38,696 nucleotides of DNA, taken from contig CAKSZM010000010.1 in assembly GCA_934525735.1 (NCBI GenBank), forward strand, positions 1-38,696, in the 5' to 3' direction. Under the pieces are notes generated by a model. That model was not told the DNA's origin, made no database searches, and was given only the letters and a program-made list of their open reading frames with translations. The DNA comes from an uncultured Faecalibacterium sp. GTDB taxonomy: Bacteria; Bacillota; Clostridia; Oscillospirales; Ruminococcaceae. Below, piece after piece: positions 1 through 6,814 of this stretch (position 1 is the stretch's first letter; each line of letters starts with the position of its first letter). The translations under genes were made by a program, and so were the position numbers.

Positions 1-34
1 TAGGCCGGGGGTTCGAGTCCCTTCCATCGCACCA
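1..34 (+). tRNA. 3' end of a tRNA gene (partial)
   Basis: The window opens inside a tRNA. A T-arm is visible: stem 7-11, TTCGAGT loop 12-18, stem 19-23 with two G-U pairs. It is followed by the acceptor 3' strand CCATCGC (24-30), discriminator A31 and encoded CCA (32-34). The anticodon lies upstream of the window, so the amino acid cannot be told. tRNA 3' ends are common integration sites, and integrase remnants start 300 bp downstream. Confidence 0.85.
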
Positions 35-36
35 AG

Positions 37-72
37 AAAAACCAGTACACGTTGTGTACTGGTTTTTCTTTT
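37..72 (+). terminator. Rho-independent terminator of the tRNA
   Basis: A 14-bp stem (arms around 38-51 and 55-67, loop GTT) starts three bases after CCA and runs into a T-rich tract at 63-73. This is the expected terminator of the tRNA transcript. Confidence 0.85.
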
Positions 73-80
73 TGTCTACA

Positions 81-99
81 CGATGGAAGGGGCTCGAAC
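81..99 (-). repeat. Inverted near-copy of the tRNA 3' end
   Basis: Read on the minus strand, these 19 bases match the tRNA at 11-29 with one mismatch (C for T at tRNA position 18). They cover the T-loop, T-stem 3' strand and most of the acceptor strand. No full second tRNA surrounds them. This could be an attachment-site remnant or the scar of an inversion; the sequence alone does not say which. Confidence 0.6.
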
Positions 100-236
100 A
101 AGGCGGCGGCGCACAGCGCCGCAAGCAAAGCCACAGTGCGGCTTTGCTTAGCCCGCGGGTCCCAACGCGTAGGAATGTCTACCGTGGAAGCTGTGAATCG
201 AAAGATTTCATGGCTTTTTTGTTTTGTAAGCCATGG
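100..236. other. Non-coding stretch with small hairpins
   Basis: No credible gene is visible. The stretch holds three short inverted repeats: GCGGCGC/GCGCCGC near 105-121, a perfect 10-bp stem (123-132 with 140-149) and ATGGCTT/AAGCCAT near 219-235. It separates the tRNA from the integrase-end repeat and is probably the end of an integrated element. Confidence 0.45.
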
Positions 237-492
237 GTGCACGGTTTCTGCACGGTTTTTGCACGGTCGGTGTTTTCCATGTCCGATGATGTAGGGCGCT
301 GTATTGCATTGCAATCAGTGCCCTTTTTTGCATCAGGTGAGCAGTGCTAGGCGGAGCTTTGCCTTCATTTCCGGGTCGGCATCCTTGAGCAATTCCAAAA
401 GAGCCGTCATGGAGATGGTGGGTTCGCCTGCGGCGGGTACAGCCTGCGGGCTGGGGGTGTCGGGCTTGGCATAGAAGCCGCTTTCAAACTTC
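237..492. repeat. Direct repeat copy 1 (integrase 3' end and flank)
   Basis: These 256 bases recur in the same orientation at 4743-4987 with a handful of mismatches. The repeat holds the last codons of a tyrosine recombinase and its downstream flank with GCACGG motifs: three here, two in copy 2, which accounts for the 11-bp length difference. Such short direct repeats beside an integrase gene resemble arm-type binding sites (inference). The two copies bracket about 4.25 kb. Confidence 0.85.
333..492 (-). pseudogene. Tyrosine recombinase, C-terminal fragment (copy 1)
   Basis: The minus strand encodes only the last 52 residues of the same integrase found at 4828-5349, from KFESGFYAKP to KLRLALLT. 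No catalytic motif is included. Homology to copy 2 stops abruptly at 492, where unrelated DNA with an oriT-like site begins. It is a dead fragment left by recombination or by integration of one element next to another. Confidence 0.8.
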
Positions 493-504
493 ATCAGCCG
501 GAAC

Positions 505-540
505 CAAGGTGTAACACACTAGACTTTGCAGGCAAAGTCG
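505..540 (-). other. MOBV-type oriT-like site, no relaxase
   Basis: On the minus strand a perfect 8-bp hairpin (532-539 with 522-529, 2-nt loop) is followed at once by TAGTGTG/TTACACC. This is the layout of the pMV158/MOBV family origin of transfer: an inverted repeat ending in ACTTT/AAAGT, then TAGTGTG with the nick before TTA. The predicted nick is between 515 and 514. MOBV relaxase genes usually lie just downstream of the nick, but here the DNA runs into the integrase fragment, so the site is an orphan. The match was recognised by eye. Confidence 0.6.
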
Positions 541-880
541 TGTGCCAAAGGGGTGCTGCCTCTCGCCTGTCGGCTCGGTCAGGTGCTTCAAAATGTGCTG
601 CATTTTGAGGTCGCCACTGGCGACCCGCACCCCTTTGGAAACCCAAGAGAAACGCCCATCAACTGCGCTGCTCGTCCTCGGCCAGTGCGCTGATCCGCTT
701 GCCCATGGCCTTGACCAGCGGAACGACAAGCGCATTCACCATGGTGAAATAGCGCAGTCGTTTGTGCATTTGAGATGCGCTTGGCATATCCGAGGAACGG
801 ATGGAGAGAATCGGGATAGAAACAATCACTCAATCGACCAAGTTTCTTGCAAAATCAAAAAGACGACTACAAAGGGGTTG
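541..880. other. Mobile-element debris without a clear gene
   Basis: Only short hairpins are visible (near 593-611 and 611-627), plus a 36-codon minus-strand frame at 659-769 beginning MHKRLRYFTMVN that I do not recognise. The stretch lies upstream of the oriT-like site and is probably remnant mobilisation-region DNA. Confidence 0.35.
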
Positions 881-887
881 TATTCTG

Positions 888-896
888 TGTTATAAT
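888..896 (+). promoter_or_regulatory. Extended -10 promoter
   Basis: TGTTATAAT at 888-896 is a perfect extended -10 (TG-n-TATAAT), 35 bp before the start codon of the next gene. No good -35 is visible. Confidence 0.5.
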
Positions 897-930
897 TGCT
901 TTACAGCGTTGAAAAGGAGGAATCTATAAA

Positions 931-1840
931 ATGAAAATTCTAGGAGTGCTTCTTGCGTTTGTCGGTTTTGCGCTTGGAATATATGAAATAATCAATACGC
1001 TTAGAGGAAAAGAAAATAAAAGGATATTGTGTGGCGTAGCGATAGCATATCTTGGCTACGGTGTGTGCTATTCAGTGTCTCAAAAAGATTTGGGGTATCT
1101 TGGTGTTGCATTTTTATTTGGGTTGATTTTTTATGCAATAAGAGTTATGTGCGTTCTCTTGAGGATGGCTGCTAAGCGTGAAAAACGCAGTCTTAAGAAT
1201 GATTTGATAGTGCTGGCTGTTCTGTTGGTAGGTTTTATTGCCGGAATGATGCTTCCATATGATAAGGAAGAAGAAGCTAAAAGAACTGCAGAATCAGTCG
1301 CTAGTGGGATGGAAAAAGCGGCACTTCCGCTTGCAGGCCTTGATTATACACTGGATGATGTGAATTGGCTAGAACAGACCGATGATTGGGCTGCTGGTAG
1401 CCGATACAATGCACAGATTAACGGAAAGATATATATTCAGATAGCCACGATTGATGATGAAATCTATTCTATTAAGGATACAAAAAAATGGAGCAACGGA
1501 TGATTTTCTTTACAAGAACGAAGACTTGAAGCCTGACGCTGGAAATGTACCTGATGGCTCTATTCTGTTGACTGATGGTGAACTGGGTGATTACGGAAAA
1601 GAAGCGACCACTAAGAGTGGCTATAAATATGTTCGGTACACAGTTCCCGCTGGAAATTATACAGTCGAAAACAAAGCAAAGCAGTCTGCCGTTTTTGTTG
1701 TGTCCGATTCCAACTCCGATGATGTAAGTGCATCACTTCAATTATCAAGCAATGGTGAAAAGGCAAGACTGACGGTCAAGGATGGTTACCACATTGAATT
1801 GTCCATGTATGCACAGATTCTTTTGACACCTGAACAATGA
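931..1840 (+). pseudogene. Membrane-anchored protein split by a +1 shift
   Basis: A strong AAGGAGG precedes ATG 931. The first frame gives 190 residues: two or three N-terminal membrane helices (about 1-25, 35-80, 90-110), a short charged linker, then a soluble domain. It stops at 1501-1503. A second frame, one base ahead, continues in the same style from about 1480 to 1840 (NGATDDFLYKNEDLKPDAG onward) as a beta-rich domain. The switch falls at a run of seven A (1482-1488); six A would give one protein of about 303 residues. The cause could be a real mutation, transcriptional slippage or a sequencing error. The AT-rich composition suggests acquired DNA. Function unknown. Confidence 0.65.
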
Positions 1841-1884
1841 GGAAGATACGAGTGATTTATTGAGGGCACGATCAGAGTGATGGA

Positions 1885-2565
1885 GTGATTGTTTTGGGCA
1901 AAAAACATAGTGAATGTTATGGAAGTATGAACTATGATGAAAAAGAAAGATTGATGATAACCCATTACTTCGGTTTGCTTGCGGAGAATAATTTTACAGA
2001 ATACGATATATTGGGATTCCTGATGGTACTTCGACGAGAATTGGATAAAGAAAAATATAAATATATCCATGATTTCTCAAACTTGATTGCACATAGAAAC
2101 AGGAACAAAGGCGTTGCAATGGATGCAATCAAAGGAGCTATCGACAACAACTATGAGTTTATAGCTGGAACAAGAAAAATCAAAGGCTATCATGGTATTC
2201 CGTATGACAAATGGGTGTCTGAGTGGAAAAATCTCGCTACCGACTTTTCTAAACAGCTTTCTGATGAAACTATTCACGATATTACAATCTGTGTGTTTTC
2301 GCTTGCCCAAAACACCATATACAGTAAAACATGGACAAAAGAGGGCATAACCAAGCGCTATAGCGGAAAAATGGATCTTTTTGGCTCAAAAGACCGCGAA
2401 CTTATGCTTGGCACTGCAGAAAATGAACACAGTCTTTCTATATGGTTTGCGTCAACTTCTAATAAAAAGTTGGAGAACTTAAAGCCGATAAACGCAACGG
2501 TAGAAACCTTTAGAAAAGATGGTGTTTTGCATTTGGGAACGATAGAGGGAGCTATAATTTTTTAA
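1885..2565 (+). CDS. Hypothetical protein, AT-rich, accessory
   Basis: This is an open frame of 226 residues from GTG 1885; ATG 1927 (MNYDEKERLM) is an equally plausible start, since neither has a clean ribosome site. The protein is soluble and mixed alpha/beta with no signal peptide. Its N-terminal half is helical and charged, and contains HDFSNLIAHRNRNKG near residue 62. I do not recognise the family. It ends 17 bp before the AlbA/ATPase gene, whose ribosome site overlaps its end, so the two may form a unit. Its AT content is well above the flanking chromosome, which suggests transfer. Confidence 0.6.
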   Translation: MIVLGKKHSECYGSMNYDEKERLMITHYFGLLAENNFTEYDILGFLMVLRRELDKEKYKYIHDFSNLIAHRNRNKGVAMDAIKGAIDNNYEFIAGTRKIKGYHGIPYDKWVSEWKNLATDFSKQLSDETIHDITICVFSLAQNTIYSKTWTKEGITKRYSGKMDLFGSKDRELMLGTAENEHSLSIWFASTSNKKLENLKPINATVETFRKDGVLHLGTIEGAIIF

Positions 2566-2582
2566 GAAAGGAGGCTCCAACC

Positions 2583-4238
2583 ATGACCGAACAAGCACTC
2601 CGCAAAATGATTGCTGCAGGGGAAAGCACCCGGCAGGAGTTTAAGTCGTGGGTGAAGTGCAAGGACTACCGGCAGCGGAAAGAGCTTGCGGTGAAAAGTG
2701 CGGTTGCGCTGGCAAATACAAAGGGCGGCGTTCTGCTGTTTGGCGTAGAAGATGACGGCACCATTACGGGCTGCCCCAAGAGCGACCCGCAGGCACTGAT
2801 GGAAGCCATCTACGATATGACCCGGCCCAGCCTGTTTACCGAAATCGAGCCGGTGGAAATCTCTGACGGTGTGGTACTGGTGGTATCGGTGGAGAAATCC
2901 AGTTCTCATGTTGCCACCACCGGCGGCATCTATTACAGACGGCTGGGGAACGTGACAAAGCCTGACTACCCGGCAAACGATGTGTACTCCCCTGCCGATA
3001 ACCCGGACTTTTCGGCAAAGATCGTGGAGGGCGCATCCGAAAGCGACATTGACCTGCTGGAAGTGTACCGCCTGAAAGAGAAGCTGCGGATTCGGGATGC
3101 AGGCTCTGCCCTGCCGGACTTGGCAGATACCACCTTTCTGGACAACCTGAACCTGATCCGCATGGACAAGGACGAAGTGCGTGTGACGGTGGCAGGGCTG
3201 CTGTTTGTGGGCAAGGCAGCGTCTATTGCCCGGCTGCTGCCGCAGGCAGAGGTGATCTACCTGCATTACAGCGATGAAGCGCAGACGGAATACGACAACC
3301 GCATGGATATGCAGGAGCCGGTGATCTCGATTCTGGATAAGCTGACCGAGCGCATCCGCACCTATAACCGCCTGACCAATGTGCAGGTGGGGCTGTTCCG
3401 GCTGGAGGTGTACGATTTCTCCGAAGCGGTTTTTCAGGAGGCTTTGCTGAATGCGCTGGCGCACCGCTCCTATGAGGATATGGCGCCGGTCTACGTCAAG
3501 CACTACCCTACAAAGATCGTGATTGAGAACCCAGGCGGCTTTCCGGGGGACATCAACGAAAGCAACATCATCACCCACCAGTCCATCCCCCGGAATAAGC
3601 TGATTGCCATGACCCTTCAGCACCTGAAGTATGTGCAGCGTTCCGGGCAGGGCGTGGACATTATGTTCCAGAGTATGCTCACCGAGGGCAAACCCTACCC
3701 GGAGTACGCCAGTACGCCAAACTCCGTGCGGCTGACCCTTCGCAGCACGATGGAAAACCAGAACTTCGTGCAGTTTATCGCAGAGACGCAGGATAAGCGG
3801 TCCAAGATGTTCACGCTGTCGGAGCTAATGATTCTGCACTATCTGCGGGAGCACCAGAAAATCACCCTGAAGCAGGCGGCAAAGACGATTCAGGAAACCG
3901 ACGACAATGCCCACAAGGTTCTGAACGCTCTCCGGGACGAGGGGCTTCTGGAACTCAACGGCAAGACCTATATGCTGTCCCTCAAGGTCTACGAAACGGT
4001 GAAAACCGATGTGGCCTATGTGCAGGATAAGACGGTCAGCCAGATTCAGGCAAAGGATCGGATTCTTGAATATCTGAAGCATAAGCCGTCGATTACGAAT
4101 CAGAAAGCTCAAGAGCTGTGTGGATACACAAAAGATCAGGCATACCGTATTCTCCGAAAGCTTGTAGAAGAAGGGAAGATTGAAGTAAAAGGAGCAGGGC
4201 GCGGAAGAAGATACTGCTTAAAAGAAAATCAGCGATAA
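2583..4238 (+). CDS. AlbA_2/Schlafen-like protein with ATPase-type domain
   Basis: 551 residues, start set by AAAGGAGG seven to ten bases upstream. The N-terminus (about 10-130) has the Schlafen-like AlbA_2 pattern: GESTRQEFKSW, then ANTKGGVLLFGVEDDG. The middle (about 180-400) contains ALLNALAHRSYED and ENPGGFPGDI, the N-box and G-box style of a GHKL/HATPase_c_4 module, followed by RSGQGVDIM. The C-terminal part (about 400-551) looks like two winged-helix segments (LKQAAKTIQETDDNAHKVLNAL; QAYRILRKLVEEGKIEVKG). This family is annotated as putative transcriptional regulators and is frequent on mobile elements and near defence genes. It is intact and GC-rich, unlike its AT-rich upstream neighbour. 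Confidence 0.8.
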   Translation: MTEQALRKMIAAGESTRQEFKSWVKCKDYRQRKELAVKSAVALANTKGGVLLFGVEDDGTITGCPKSDPQALMEAIYDMTRPSLFTEIEPVEISDGVVLVVSVEKSSSHVATTGGIYYRRLGNVTKPDYPANDVYSPADNPDFSAKIVEGASESDIDLLEVYRLKEKLRIRDAGSALPDLADTTFLDNLNLIRMDKDEVRVTVAGLLFVGKAASIARLLPQAEVIYLHYSDEAQTEYDNRMDMQEPVISILDKLTERIRTYNRLTNVQVGLFRLEVYDFSEAVFQEALLNALAHRSYEDMAPVYVKHYPTKIVIENPGGFPGDINESNIITHQSIPRNKLIAMTLQHLKYVQRSGQGVDIMFQSMLTEGKPYPEYASTPNSVRLTLRSTMENQNFVQFIAETQDKRSKMFTLSELMILHYLREHQKITLKQAAKTIQETDDNAHKVLNALRDEGLLELNGKTYMLSLKVYETVKTDVAYVQDKTVSQIQAKDRILEYLKHKPSITNQKAQELCGYTKDQAYRILRKLVEEGKIEVKGAGRGRRYCLKENQR

Positions 4239-4380
4239 AAACGCGCGCCGCGCGATTATTACGAGCAAAGGAACGCGCGATTTCATCAAGAATGAACGAA
4301 AAATGACTGCAATTCGATAAAAACGGAAATCGTTAATCGCGCGCCGAAACGCGCGCCGCGCGATTAGCATTTTTGCCGCG
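4239..4380. repeat. CGCG-rich repeats and hairpin after the AlbA gene
   Basis: Two identical 20-base direct repeats lie at 4239-4258 and 4347-4366 (core ACGCGCGCCGCGCGATTA). A further GCGCGATT occurs near 4272. The second copy pairs with TAATCGCGCG at 4334-4343 to make a long GC hairpin followed by a short T run (4370-4374), so it may end transcription of the AlbA gene. The density of CGCG is striking. An iteron-like or protein-binding role is possible but unproven. Confidence 0.6.
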
Positions 4381-4393
4381 CGTTTTCTGTGGC

Positions 4394-4642
4394 TCAATCC
4401 TCCAGCCTGCCGTGGTCACACCCCAGCGACAGGTAGTGCTCCATCTCCCCTCTCAGCACCATCTGGGCATACTCCAAGGGCTTATTATACAGCAGCCAGT
4501 CCAGTTCTGCCCGCTGTGCCGGGGTGTTGCCGTACTCGTCCTCCACAGCGATGCAGTCGATGGCAACAGCAGAGCCATCTGCGAACCGGGCTTCTACCCG
4601 GTTGGTATCCATGTTGTAGCGGCAGGAAAGCAATTTCATCAT
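4394..4642 (-). CDS. Small DUF6061-like protein
   Basis: 82 residues. The start is the double ATG at 4642/4639 because GGAGGA lies about eight bases upstream; the frame could begin earlier only with TTG. The acidic small protein contains RFADGSAVAIDCIAVEDEY and AQRAELDWLLYNKPLEYA, which I recall from DUF6061-type proteins of Clostridia. Their function is unknown. It lies on the minus strand just downstream of the truncated integrase, in the same direction, as is common for accessory genes of small integrative elements. Confidence 0.6.
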   Translation of the reverse strand: MMKLLSCRYNMDTNRVEARFADGSAVAIDCIAVEDEYGNTPAQRAELDWLLYNKPLEYAQMVLRGEMEHYLSLGCDHGRLED

Positions 4643-4742
4643 AATAGTATCCTCCAAGACTTGATTTTTGGTGTGTGGTCACTCGAACCAATGCCGTCAA
4701 GTCGTTGTCGGATAAGTCGATTTTTCATTTATCTGAGAGTAA

Positions 4743-4987
4743 GTGCACGGTTTCTGCACGGTCGGTGTTATCCATGTCCGATTATGTAGGGCGCTGTATT
4801 GCATTGCAATCAGTGCCCTTTTTTGCATCAGGTGAGCAGTGCTAAGCGCAGCTTTGCCTTCATTTCCGGGTCGGCATCCTTGAGCAATTCCAGCAGAGCC
4901 GTCATGGAGATGGTGGGTTCGCCTGCGGCGGGTACAGCCTGCGGGCTGGAGGTGTCGGGCTTGGCATAGAAGCCGCTTTCAAACTTC
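4743..4987. repeat. Direct repeat copy 2 (integrase 3' end and flank)
   Basis: This is the second copy of the 237-492 repeat, with two instead of three GCACGG motifs (4746 and 4756 region). Recombination between the copies would delete the oriT-like site, the AlbA gene and DUF6061 in one step. Confidence 0.85.
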
Positions 4988-5430
4988 TTGCCCAGCTCCA
5001 CACGAGAGGACTGCTGGATATGGGCGTAGGTGTTCACCAGCATATCCGCACTGGCGTGACCGGTAGTCCCCTGCACCGCCTTGATGTCACCGCCGGAGAT
5101 CATCAGCTGGTAGGTGGCACTGGAATGCCGCAGACCGTGAAAGACGATGCGTGGAAACTCCGGGTGTGCATCCTGCCACTTGAGGAACTTCTTGCGGATG
5201 AGCACCGGCTCCACCGCCAGACCGTTGGGCAGCCGCAGCAGCATTCCGCTGTTGCGGTATCGTTCCGGGTCAAGTGCTTCTTCCCGGCGTAGCCGTTCCA
5301 GCCACTGCTTCAGCTCCTTCCGCAGGGCAGCGGTCATACGCCTATTCGTACAAAAATAGAGGCCGTCGCATGCGCAACAGCCCCTTTTGTGCTGTGCGGG
5401 TTCAATAGCCTTTAGGAATATCCAGTTCAT
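4828..5430 (-). pseudogene. Tyrosine recombinase, 5'-truncated (copy 2)
   Basis: The minus-strand frame of 200 residues carries the C-terminal catalytic domain of a phage/transposon-type integrase: HGLRHSSAT (the H-x-x-R box), GTTGHAS, and NTYAHI with the tyrosine nucleophile. The N-terminal arm-binding and core-binding domains and the first catalytic arginine are missing. Recognisable integrase sequence starts near residue 28 (TNRRMTAALRKELKQ, about 5349); the first 27 residues read through junction DNA. It cannot be active alone. It matches the copy-1 fragment in its last 52 residues. Confidence 0.85.
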
Positions 5431-5698
5431 CCAGCGTCTTTGCAGTCGTCAAGAGTTCATCAGATGCCTTGTCAAGTCCTTCGATGACTTGCCACAACAG
5501 CGTATGGTACATGGGCAACTCACGCCAGAGGGCTTCCAAGTCGTACTTGCTGCACTCATCTTGCCGCTTGAGTTCATCCACCTTCCCGCTTGAGTTCATC
5601 CAGCTGTCCATGATGAACAGCAGATTCTTGATGTCTATAATCCGTCCCATCGTGATGCCTACGTCCAGAGCTTCCACCTGTTCTGCGGTCAGTTTCAT
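5402..5698 (-). CDS. Hypothetical 98-residue accessory protein
   Basis: The start ATG at 5698 is set by GGAGGATAG about seven bases upstream. The protein is acidic and helical (MKLTAEQVEALDVGITMGR..., ending LDELDIPKGY), with no signal peptide, membrane segment or known motif. A 17-base sequence (CCGCTTGAGTTCATCCA) is duplicated inside it near 5563-5602. It abuts the integrase remnant on one side and the truncated dinD on the other, so it appears to be cargo of the broken element. Function not recognised. Confidence 0.55.
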   Translation of the reverse strand: MKLTAEQVEALDVGITMGRIIDIKNLLFIMDSWMNSSGKVDELKRQDECSKYDLEALWRELPMYHTLLWQVIEGLDKASDELLTTAKTLDELDIPKGY

Positions 5699-5714
5699 TT
5701 TTGCTATCCTCCTG

Positions 5715-6440
5715 TATACCGAATGGCGAAACTTCAAGAAAATCATAGACAAGGCGAAAGATGCCTGTGCTACGAGTGGAAATCCTGTGGAGGACCATTT
5801 TGTTGACGTCAACAAAATGGTCTCAATCGGTTCAGGTGCAGAACGTGAAGTCGATGATATTGAGCTGTCTCGCTATGCCTACTATCTTACCGTGATGAAT
5901 GGTGACCCCCGCAAAGAGGTTATTGCTGTTGGACAGACCTACTTTGCCGTCAAAACACGCCAGCAGGAACTTGTAGAGAACTACGATGAGCTGACGGAAA
6001 ACCAAAAGCGGCTTACAATCCGGCATGAGATGGCAGAGCATAACAAGTCCCTTGCAGAAGCCGCACAGATGGCCGGTGTCGCAACAAGTCTGGGCTATGC
6101 CACGTTCCAGAACTATGGGTACATGGGCCTGTATGGCGGTCTGAGGGCTGCGGACATCAAGGCCCGGAAAGGCTTGAAAAAGAGCCAGAGCATTCTTGAC
6201 CACATGGGCAGCACAGAGCTTGCAGCGAACCTTTTCCGTGCCACACAGACGGATGAAAAGCTCCGCCGGGACAACGTGCAGGGCAAGGCAGCGGCCAATA
6301 AAGTTCATTATCAGGTAGGCGCAAAGGTTCGCCAGACCATCAAGGATCTGGGCGGCACGATGCCTGAAGACCTTCCCACGCCTGAAAAGAGTATCAAGCA
6401 GTTGGAACGTGAGCAGGAAAAGAAGAAGCTGAAGGAGTAG
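5715..6440 (+). pseudogene. dinD: DNA damage-inducible protein D, 5'-truncated
   Basis: From codon TAT 5715 the + strand reads YTEWRNFKKIIDKAKDAC, KMVSIGSGAEREVDDIELSRYA, NGDPRKE and QTYFAVKTRQQEL. This is the typical DinD order, ending in a Lys/Glu-rich tail (QEKKKLKE). The N-terminal 30-40 residues, including the usual WSARDL start, are replaced by the start region of the minus-strand 98-residue gene. No promoter or ribosome site is available, so it is probably dead. DinD is an SOS-induced protein that opposes RecA filaments in E. coli. A 30-bp perfect palindrome lies inside it. Confidence 0.8.
5793..5822. repeat. Perfect 30-bp palindrome inside dinD
   Basis: Positions 5793-5807 (GACCATTTTGTTGAC) are the exact reverse complement of 5808-5822, with no spacer. 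The segment codes for EDHFVDVNKMV of DinD. Its role is unknown. Confidence 0.8.
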
Positions 6441-6447
6441 GGCATAC

Positions 6448-6534
6448 ATGACTTGTCTGCTTTGCAAGGGCGAAATGAAGCCCAGCACGACCATTCACAC
6501 GGTTCAGCTGAAGAACTGTGTTGTGGTCATACCG
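6448..6534 (+). pseudogene. YgiT-type zinc finger protein, N-terminal fragment
   Basis: GAAGGAG at the end of dinD precedes ATG 6448. The frame reads MTCLLCKGEMKPST with the first CxxC of a YgiT/MqsA-type zinc finger and the usual VQLKNCVVVI strand. It then breaks near 6534 and runs into unrelated membrane-protein sequence. The second CxxC and the rest are absent. In intact elements such proteins often pair with a toxin; no partner is visible here. Confidence 0.55.
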
Positions 6535-6724
6535 TTTTGTCAAAAATCAGGCCGTTGCCAAGTTCTTCGGCGGCTGGTGCTTTGCCGTCACCGCAGTCTG
6601 CTGCGTGATGGGCATGTATGATAAGGATCCCTTCACCTTTGCACTGAACGTGATCACCCCGGTGGTACTGACGGTCCTGGGCTTTATTCTTCCGGCTATT
6701 GCAAAGCGCGAACAGCAGAAGTAA
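6535..6724 (+). pseudogene. Membrane transporter, C-terminal fragment
   Basis: From about 6540 the frame reads KNQAVAKFFGGWCF, then two hydrophobic helices, then a basic tail AIAKREQQK and a stop. It looks like the last two membrane segments of a multi-pass carrier, perhaps an APC-type amino-acid permease, though that is uncertain. It is joined directly to the YgiT fragment and has no own start. The chromosome's normal gene order seems to resume here. Confidence 0.5.
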
Positions 6725-6753
6725 AATAGAATCGATCAAAAGCACTTGAACAG

Positions 6754-6788
6754 GCCGGTCAAATCTTCTGATTTCGACCGGCTTTTTC
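6754..6788 (+). terminator. Rho-independent terminator
   Basis: GCCGGTC (6754-6760) pairs with GACCGGC (6776-6782), extended by AAAT/ATTT with one bulge and followed by five T. It closes the truncated transporter transcription unit upstream of the aminopeptidase. Confidence 0.8.
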
Positions 6789-6814
6789 TGAAAGCAATAA
6801 AAAGGAGCACCCAC

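Noticed and set aside
1480..1490. Programmed -1 frameshift at A AAA AAA
   Set aside because: The heptamer fits the zero frame, but the downstream domain is in the +1 frame, so a -1 slip would hit a stop soon after. Mutation or transcriptional slippage explains it better.
5563..5602. Short tandem duplication in the 98-residue gene as a phase-variation site
   Set aside because: The two copies lie within one continuous open frame, and nothing indicates length change; it is probably a simple small duplication.
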